64,000 bases of DNA from Siphonodentalium dalli (Eukaryota > Mollusca > Scaphopoda > Gadilida > Siphonodentaliidae), in NCBI GenBank assembly GCA_032622095.1, contig CP136064.1, positions 179,526,011 to 179,590,010 on the forward strand. The letters run 5' to 3'. The translations under genes were made by a program, and so were the position numbers. Shown in pieces: positions 50,501 to 59,600 of the stretch. Position 1 is the stretch's first letter. Every line of letters starts with the position of its first letter. The notes below the pieces were generated by a model. The model was not told the origin of the DNA. It worked only from the letters and a program-made list of their open reading frames with translations, and made no database searches.

Positions 50501-53500
50501 CTCTGTTTCACTTGCGTACGTCATTAAAATTAATTATCAGGATTCTCAAACACCACTTCCATGCACAACTTGTTTGTTAAAATATTCAGTTCAGAACTTC
50601 AGATATACAGCCTATAGATATATTTTTAAAGAGAATTTGTCTCACCTGTTATCACAATTACCTCCAGCAACAATCTTCAAATTTGGTGATGACTTAGCAT
50701 GATCAATGTAACCTTTTATCCTGTCAAAGGACTGCAAGGAAGATGGTATTATATTATCAGTATCAGCGCTGGTATCAGGATAATATTTAGAATTTTACAC
50801 AAAGTGTTTAAAGTGATGTGAAACACTCCGGTAGGGTGATCAAATATAAATGGAGAATAATCTTGTTCGAAGTAGTCATTTTTACAAATATTATATCCAA
50901 ATGGACAATACACACCGTCATTCTTATATATTAATTAAATGCAGTTTTCGTTAGTTCATCATCGATAGATGCATCCGAATTGAGTTGTAAATATTTACAA
51001 TTGAGCATAGTTCGGACGATGTTTTCTATGGAGTGGTACAGTCGATTTGCTTCAGATTTTCGGCTATGTTAGTAGAATGCTACATTCCTCCAGTTGGCAT
51101 AGCGCATGGTCGCTAACTGATCAGTTTCACGCACACGAACAAGTACATAATATGTCTTTAATTATTTCAAAACTGGAGCTTCCTGAAATTTTGCAAAATC
51201 CCTGTGCCAATGCATTCTCTTGTATATGCGAGTTGCCCATAGGTTGCATTACATATATAAGTGAATGAATTGGCCTAACATTTACCTTGACCTTGTATGC
51301 CAGTGCATTCTCTTATATATTCGAGGCTCCCTATGGGTGACGGGCATATATAAAAGAATGCACTGGCACAGGATCTTCAATGCTGCACCAGTGCAGCTCC
51401 CGTCATGAAAGGGTTAACCTCTTTGCTGCCACATGTCGGTACTCAGTACGGACCTAGTTGAGGGCAGTAGCAGTCAGCCATCATTCAGAGGAAACTCAGA
51501 AATTGGTGCCTCAAAACCAGTGTATCTTGACATTTTTACCAGTGTATGGTGTTCCAGGATTGTTTATAATAGGCTTAAAATGGAGTCAGTTTCATGACGT
51601 CATAATATCATCCAGCAGTGAAGAGGTAAAATGGAAATAAACCCTCAATTAAGCATACAATGTATATATAACTAAACAGACAAACCCTAGTACTATAAAG
51701 CATACACCACTACCAAGTTATGCCAAGTAAAGTATGTAGGCTAAAATCAATAAATGATAGCTTATACCAGAAGCTATCTGCTAAAACTTTAATTAGGCCT
51801 AATTATTTTTTCCTTTTGAAGAATGTCAATAAATTAACAATATTACGAGGTACTTTAATCAAGAGCAGATGATTAACAACTTTACTGCTGAATGACGTCT
51901 TCACGTTGTGGCCATTTTCCAATGTAAAAATATAATGGGAATACAGTCAAACTTCGTTAAGTCGAACGTCGGTAACTCGAATACCCCACTTAAGTCGAAG
52001 CCGTTGCCTGGTCCCGGCTGAACTTGTGTGCAAAGCCAATAGAATAATCACGGTTAAGTCGAAGGTGGATAAGTCGAAATTCCGCTTAAGTCGAAACAAA
52101 ATTTGGTCCCACCAGCCAGCTTATAACACTAATTACTATGGTTAAGTCGAAGCGCCCCGACGATGCATCGCCGTGTGATTATAACTCAGTGTGCTTCTAT
52201 TCAATTGCCTAAAAAGCTGTGAAGTTTCATGGAGTCTTTATTTGTCCCAATGCATTGTTTCTTTAACATATTAACGAGGTGGGTGGATCAATTTCCCCGT
52301 GTGAGGATTAGAAGTGTTGACAGACGAAACGAAAATCAAATTTAAATCGCCTGATATGGAGAATAATTTCATTCAGTCATGCTTTCCCAAAACGAAAACA
52401 ATGTTCCTAACAAAGAAATACACCATCCATCTGATGATGGAAAGAAAAACATGGACGTTAAAAGTGACAACTTAATGAAGTTTATGTGCATCAGCGATAA
52501 ACTAAAGAGAGATTCAACAACTAATTTTTTGCAGAAACCAGTCCTTGATAACCAGTCACTTCCAATCCTGAAACCCAATTTTTGTAAATAATATTGTAAC
52601 CACTTCTGGTGTAACAGGATATCTCCCCCCCCCCCCTGGATATCCCCCCCCCCCCCCCCCCCCCCCCGGATATCTTCCCCCCCCATGTACGACTAAAAAA
52701 TAATTTCACTCATTTGATATCGTTTGGTTCTGAAATGGCCAGAAAAATGTTTTTTGAGATTAAAAAAAAATTTATATTAATTTTTTTTTAATTTAAAATA
52801 AAAAAAGTGACAAAATTATTGCTTTCACGAATTTGATTGTCTGTTCATTGACCAGAAAAATGTTTTTTATTAATTCTATTGTTTTCTTTTCTTTCAAATG
52901 TCCAGGCTTGGATATTCCACCCCCCCCCCCCCCCACCCCCCCCAACCTTCATGACAAAAAAATCATCTTATGGTTTTATCGCTTATTTTGCTTTATATAT
53001 TCATGAGTCAGGGTTTGGGGTGGGGGGAAGATGTCCAGGTCAGGATATCTTCCCCCCCCCATCCAGCACCTACATGACAAAAAAACAATCTTATGGTTTT
53101 ATCGCTCGTTTTGCTTTATATAGTCATGAAACAGCGAGAAATTAACTTCTTCTGACTCAAAAAAGTTGTTCTCAGAAGAAGTTAATTTCTCGCTGTTTCA
53201 TGACTATATAAAGCAAAACAAGCGATAAAACCATAAGATTATTTTTTTGTCATGTAGGTGCTGGGTGGGGGGGGGGGGGAGAGATATCCTGACCTGGACA
53301 TCTCCCCCCCCACCCCAAACCCTGACTCAAAAAACTTGTACTCTTGACGTTTTGGAGTATTTTTTCTAGTAAAGAAAGGGTAAATGAGAAGTATTAGGAG
53401 AATTGAGACTTTAACCAGCAGCAAGCACTAACATCCTACCTTATCATCTATGACTGCAGACAGGAACACTTCTGGATCAGTGGCTGAACCAAGTTTGATC

Positions 53501-56500
53501 TCTTTTGTGATGGCTGTTATTTTCTCTTTGATTTGAGGCCACAATGACTGAGGAACAAACATCCGACTAACGGCTGAACACTTCTGTCCGCCGTACTCAA
53601 ATGCAGATCTCACTGTGCCATTCACAACATTGTCTATATTTGCAGACTTGTGTACGAAATGAAAGTTCTTTCCTCCACATTCTGCACACAAAAAATGAAA
53701 GAAAAAATTGTCAAAATATAATTCTTCAATGACTGTTTCATGAAATGGGACATTAACTGGGACATGAAATGTTATAAATTTTAAAACATTAGACCATTTT
53801 GGATTTAAAACTATATCTTAAACACTTTTTAAGTGAAATATGTGTACCGTAACAACAGATGTTTTTCCTGTAATGTTTGGGAATAATGATACAAATAAGT
53901 TTTCATAGAAAATTTGTTGCTGTTGTTGGAAATGTAGCCAGGAAGAGATAGAGAGAGCAAGCATCTTTACGTTGTTTTGTCCTACCTTTTGCATCAGAAC
54001 AGATGACTAATTAAAGATGACAACACATAACCTTGACAGTCACTTATGTTCATCATGGATATGTTTCAGTGAGAGTTTATTGCACGCTATTTGACTGGAG
54101 AGGCCGTAGTTGTACCATACAGAAACAGTTTCTATTTCTTCGTCAATGCACCGAGACCAGAAATGGATAGATTCCAGATTGCAATACCAGTATATGGTCA
54201 ATGACTAACAGTCTTACCATTATAATTTAATGTCTGACGCTATTTTACAATGACTTCTAAGATAATGTATTCATAGTTTAAATAGATCTTATTTTGACCT
54301 TATTATTCCAAAGGCCTTTAACCCTTTTAGTGCCAGGGCCGATCTCATCGGCCCTAATTTACGGTCTGTAAAATCGGCCCTAAAAAATGAAATTATTTTT
54401 TGTTTTTTTTTCAGATTTTTTTGGTTTGAATTTTTTTGGGGTATGCTTAAGCATGCTATAGCGAATTTAAAAACAAACTGGATAAAACCTTAGGAGCATG
54501 TTATAACTCAAAACTATCACCCAAGTATTCACAGTAATAATTTTGATGCCCATGAAAAACGTAAGATTCCCATCACTAAACCTACAAAATAAGTCTGTTA
54601 AAGAATATAAGAAAAAATTATTAAAATTGTAAAAAATAATAACAAATGATGAAAAATTGTTAGGCCAATGCATTCTCTTATATATGCGAGGCGACCTATA
54701 GACGACTCGCATATATAAGAGAATGCATTGGCACAGGGTATATGGGTTGATACAAAAATCGGACCTGGCACTCAAAGGGTTAAGGAAGCCAAGCAGCTCT
54801 TGAGTGAGGAACCTATCTTAATAAAAAATTACTAAACTACTAGTAAATAACTTATACAGTACCTCCAATCATTCTAGGAAACGTGTGGAAATTGTCCAGG
54901 TTTTTAGCAACATTTTTCCACAACCATTTGAATGTGCTGGAAAGGAAAAATATTATCTATTAACCATTCTCATGATGAAAACAGTTCAAATTAGAGAAAT
55001 AGATTCAGAATAAAAATTTATTTAAAGATGCATGGTCGGATTTGACAACAAATTAATCATAATTTTCTAAGTAAATTTTCTGCTTACCAGGCAAATTAAA
55101 ATGAAAATACTTGTGATCATAATCATTTGTATGACACATGCATCGCAAAATTTAACAAGACAGTCAATGACTGTGGGGTCGCTTACCAGACTGCAAAGAC
55201 TGATAAGACTGGGAGGGACTCTGGAGACCACAACAGTCAGAACTTTTCATAATCACTTTAAAAGAAGTAGATCTAAACAGGATATGTGGCTAGAGAGGCT
55301 TCATGTATGTAGATCGGTGAATATCCACCTTGAAATTACTAACTGTACACTACTGATCACCCGCCTCCTCCAGCTCAACAAGTCCCCTCCCGACCGGGCT
55401 CCAGACTCCCAAGTCTTAGGTTGGAATTTCACAACCGACATCTCAAACTTTCTCAATTGTCGGAAATTTCCAATCTCACAAGCGCCTTTTTTAAAAACCA
55501 TTTAGACATGTTTGAAGCCCAATTATCCATGGACCCAAAACACCATACATGTATGTCAGATTAATCAGTCAGGTAGTTCCAAGGTAGATGTTTTAATGAA
55601 TTTGGTATTTCAATGATTTTATTAGACACAAAAGTGTTAACTCCCCATAGCCCCGTCATTTCTTAACAGGTTGACATCATGTTAACAAATCTGAATCTCC
55701 GTCACTAAAGGATCCTCCATACTAAATGTAAGCTAAATAGTCCAACCTCTCTTGAGAAGACATTTTAAGAAATACTATAGAGACATACAGTTATGTCCCT
55801 GGTGACCACATCTGAATAAACTTGAATCCCAGACACCAAAGAACCCTTCATACTAAATATCAGTAAAATTGACCTGATGGTCCTTGTGAAGAAAGCATAT
55901 TAAGAGGGAAACTGTCCTTCGCTTGGTCCCTATTTGACCAGGTGACCCCATTTTTTTAAATCTGAATTGCAGTCAAACAAGAACATTCCATGCTAAATAA
56001 TCCAACTAGTTCTTGGCTCTTGTAAACATATTTTAAGAATTACTATGTGGTGAACTAATTATGTCTCTGGCTCTGCCCTTATTCAACTTTGTGATCCCAT
56101 TTTCACAAATCTGTCACCCAAGGTAATTTCATACCATATATAAGCAAAACAGGCCATTTGATTCTTGCTTAGAAGACATATCATGAATTACTATGGAGAG
56201 AAAGAGTAATGTAGCTGGCCTTGCACCTACTTGACCTGGTGACCCTGATTGAACAAATCTGAATCACACATCACCCAAGGAGCCTCAATATTAAATATGA
56301 GCTAAACAGAGCTGGTGGTTCTTTCAAAGAACACTTTTCAAGTTTGCCAAATATGTTCTAGTGAAGTGGTGGATCTGAGAGTGTTATATGTCCTGTTGAA
56401 ATATTTTAACAATACATATGATAGATTGTTGTTGTAATTGGGAATTAATGACCTCTAGCAGATCTCCAGGGAATGTTTATAAAAATGTCAGATTTCACTT

Positions 56501-56646
56501 GACATGTGTAGGCATACCCCGCATACAGTTAGAGCCAAAGTAAATGCTTCTTATTAATGATTCTCTGCTAAGAATTTGAGTAAATATTTTTTTTGGGACC
56601 AGGGTGGCAGAAGCAGTGAACTTGAGTAAAGGGTCAGGGGGGCACA

Positions 56647-56698
<52 letters not shown>

Positions 56699-59600
56699 TG
56701 ACCATATATATATAATTGACCATGGAGTTAAATAAAAGAGTTATGTCCCTGGCTCCACCCACATTTGACCCAGTGACCTCATTTGAACAAATCTGAACCC
56801 CAGTCACCCAAGGACCCTTCATACCAAATATGAACCCATTCGACATGATGGTACAAGAGAAGAAGTCATTTTAAGAAATACTATGGAGGGAAAGAGTTAT
56901 GGCCCTGTCTTCGCAACTATTTGACCCAGTAACCTCATTTGAACAAATCTGATTGTTAGTCACCTAGGGAACATCCACACAAAATATGAACCAATTCGGT
57001 CTTAAAGATTGGGAGAAGAAGATGTTTAAAGAATTGTTGACAGATGGACAGACGGATGGACGGACGACGGATGAGGAGTGATGACTATAGCTCCACCGGA
57101 GACTTCGTCTCAGGTGAGCTAAAAAGCAGCTACATGTATCAGTAATATGCTGAAAATTACTACAAACGGACCATAATTGAGAATGTTATTTATGTTCAAC
57201 CACTTGGGGAAACGGAGGCATGGATGCTGTTTATCAGAAGATCATTAGCATTTTTGCTTGTCTGACAAAAATTTAAAACATGTTAAAACTTCCTCTGACC
57301 ATCAAACCTCCTGTACTAATGGCCTTAGGCATTTTATATTTTTTATTACTTGGTTTATAGAGTTCCCTACCCCAAAAAAGCTGTTCGTCAATAAAACTAA
57401 AATTTTAAGTTTTCGGTTATCTCACGGGGTAGGAACTGCTCCATGAGAAAAGATCCTCTTGTGAATTTCGGTCCAGTTCACTATCGATCTGTGTCAAGTT
57501 CACTTGTGAGTTGTTTGTACTTGGTCCAAAACAGACGTGCTTTACACCATGTACCAAACTACCGTATCGCAATAACCATTAGCGATTAAATTCAAACAAA
57601 AGTGAGTCTAGTGTGAAGTTTCAGTTCAAACATATGTGCACACTTATTTTACCAAAAATCTGTTGCATAGATGTTCGGGTAGTGAACAGATCTTATCAAT
57701 GGTGAACTGGGACCCATCACTAGTGAACTGGAACATTTCTTAAAATGGATAAATTCTACTATTCCACATTTACTTAACAATTTCCAACTAGTATGTCTTG
57801 ATAATTGAGGTAGCTGGCAAGGTATATACATCAATTGAACTGCATATATATCACTGTTGGGTAAAACTGGACCGAAAATCGGAAGAGGTATCAGCCTCGC
57901 GGAGCAGTTCCTACCCTGTGTATCTTATTTCTGCCAATGGAAATATTAATCCAGACATATAAAAAAGAATTAGAAAGTATAAGTTTACGTAAAATCTACA
58001 ACAACATCGATTGAACAGCGAAGCCTCCTGGTGATGTTTATGGTATTGAATGTCAATGCCAAAATGGCAGATTCTGCTATTGGCAATATTTGTTCATCTA
58101 TACATATCATGCTTTAAACAAACATCCAAATAAAAATATATATTTGCCTGTGCTTGTTTTAGATGAGGAGATTATTACGCAGCAAACATTTTATTTCTCC
58201 CGACCCTATTTTTTGACAATTTAAATAAAAAAAAATATACAGATTTTATTTTTTATTTTTTTTCCCTCCCACCTCCCATACCTTCGAGTCAAAGAAATAT
58301 GTAAACCAAGTAATAAAATTATTTTCTGGCAAAGAAAAAGTACTAATGGTAGTTTTATAGTGTCAAATCGGATGGGGCATCTTAAACAGATTAATGCATT
58401 ATATCACAACATTAGCATCCCATTCCTGTGATCCTCATAAGATTCCATCTACCGTACCGGCCGGTGGATAAATCGCATCGTTGGATAAGTCGCATTGAAT
58501 TTTGAAGCTTAAAATGTTGCCTTTTGGCTCTTTCTGTTGTATACGTCGCACCTATTTCAGTGGCTTGTAAGGGAACATCAAAATGACAGATTGACCTGGA
58601 TTTAGAGTTATTTAGAGCAGAGGAAGCATTTTTTTAAAATAGAATTTATCACCGACGTAAAAATGAACGAACATTCCACCAATGCTTCCGGTATTCCCAA
58701 TGTGATTTGGGGGAATTCCCAAGCAGGGGAGATAACATTGGTTCATTTTCATTAGGAGTGTGTGGGAACATGGATTATAAACCTTATTATTTTGACTTGA
58801 ATGATGTTTGGACTAACTCTGGGTGCAGCTTTGCCGCGATTTGCTCGTTTGTCTCTACGCATGGCAAAAATCATATCTTTCTTTTTGCGCCAGTCCCTGA
58901 TTAATTTCTCGCTAACACCAAACTCTCGTTCTGCTGTTGAATTTTTAGATATTAATACATATAATACGATATATATGTTTTAAATGTCGGACAGGGAATA
59001 AAATAAAGACAAAGTACAAATGAGGATGGGGTATTTATTTATTTTTTTGTATACCGAATTGTATTATTTTATCGCGTTGCAGTTAGTTTGCGTCGGCATT
59101 TTGTCCCGTTATTTACCTGTGATTCCTCAAAATTCAGCTGAAAATATGCCCCTCATTGACTTACCGATCTATAAGTCGCAGGAGGATTTTAATAGGGCAA
59201 ATTGGGTTAAAAAGATGCGACTTATACACCGGCCGGTACGGTAAGTTATGAACGTGTATATTTAACCAAAATATTCACTTCTTATAAAAAACTATTTATA
59301 CACCCGGCAGAGAGGGGAGTGAATGACTCGAAGACTCTTTGCGATATATATGGGCTATAATTTTCACTAAAGAATATGATATATAACAATAGCTCAAAAA
59401 CTACATATTTACAATTATGTACACTGAAAACATAAGTACGGTATATATGGACGGAAGATATTTTGATATAGTATTGTGTATAAAAAACTGTACAGGAAGT
59501 GGGCGAGCCATGAAGACCGCCCACCCCTGAGACAGACAGTTATACACCGTATTATACGAGTATACATGTATATTGCAAAGATATTCAACGTACATGTGAT

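Noticed and set aside
52379-52588. 70-codon frame (MLSQNENNVPNKE) next to pogo-like repeats
   Set aside because: Considered as a transposase fragment, but no HTH or DDE motif is visible.
55101-55505. 134-codon frame with signal-like start
   Set aside because: Intronic, unsupported composition, no family recognised and opposite in strand to the gene.
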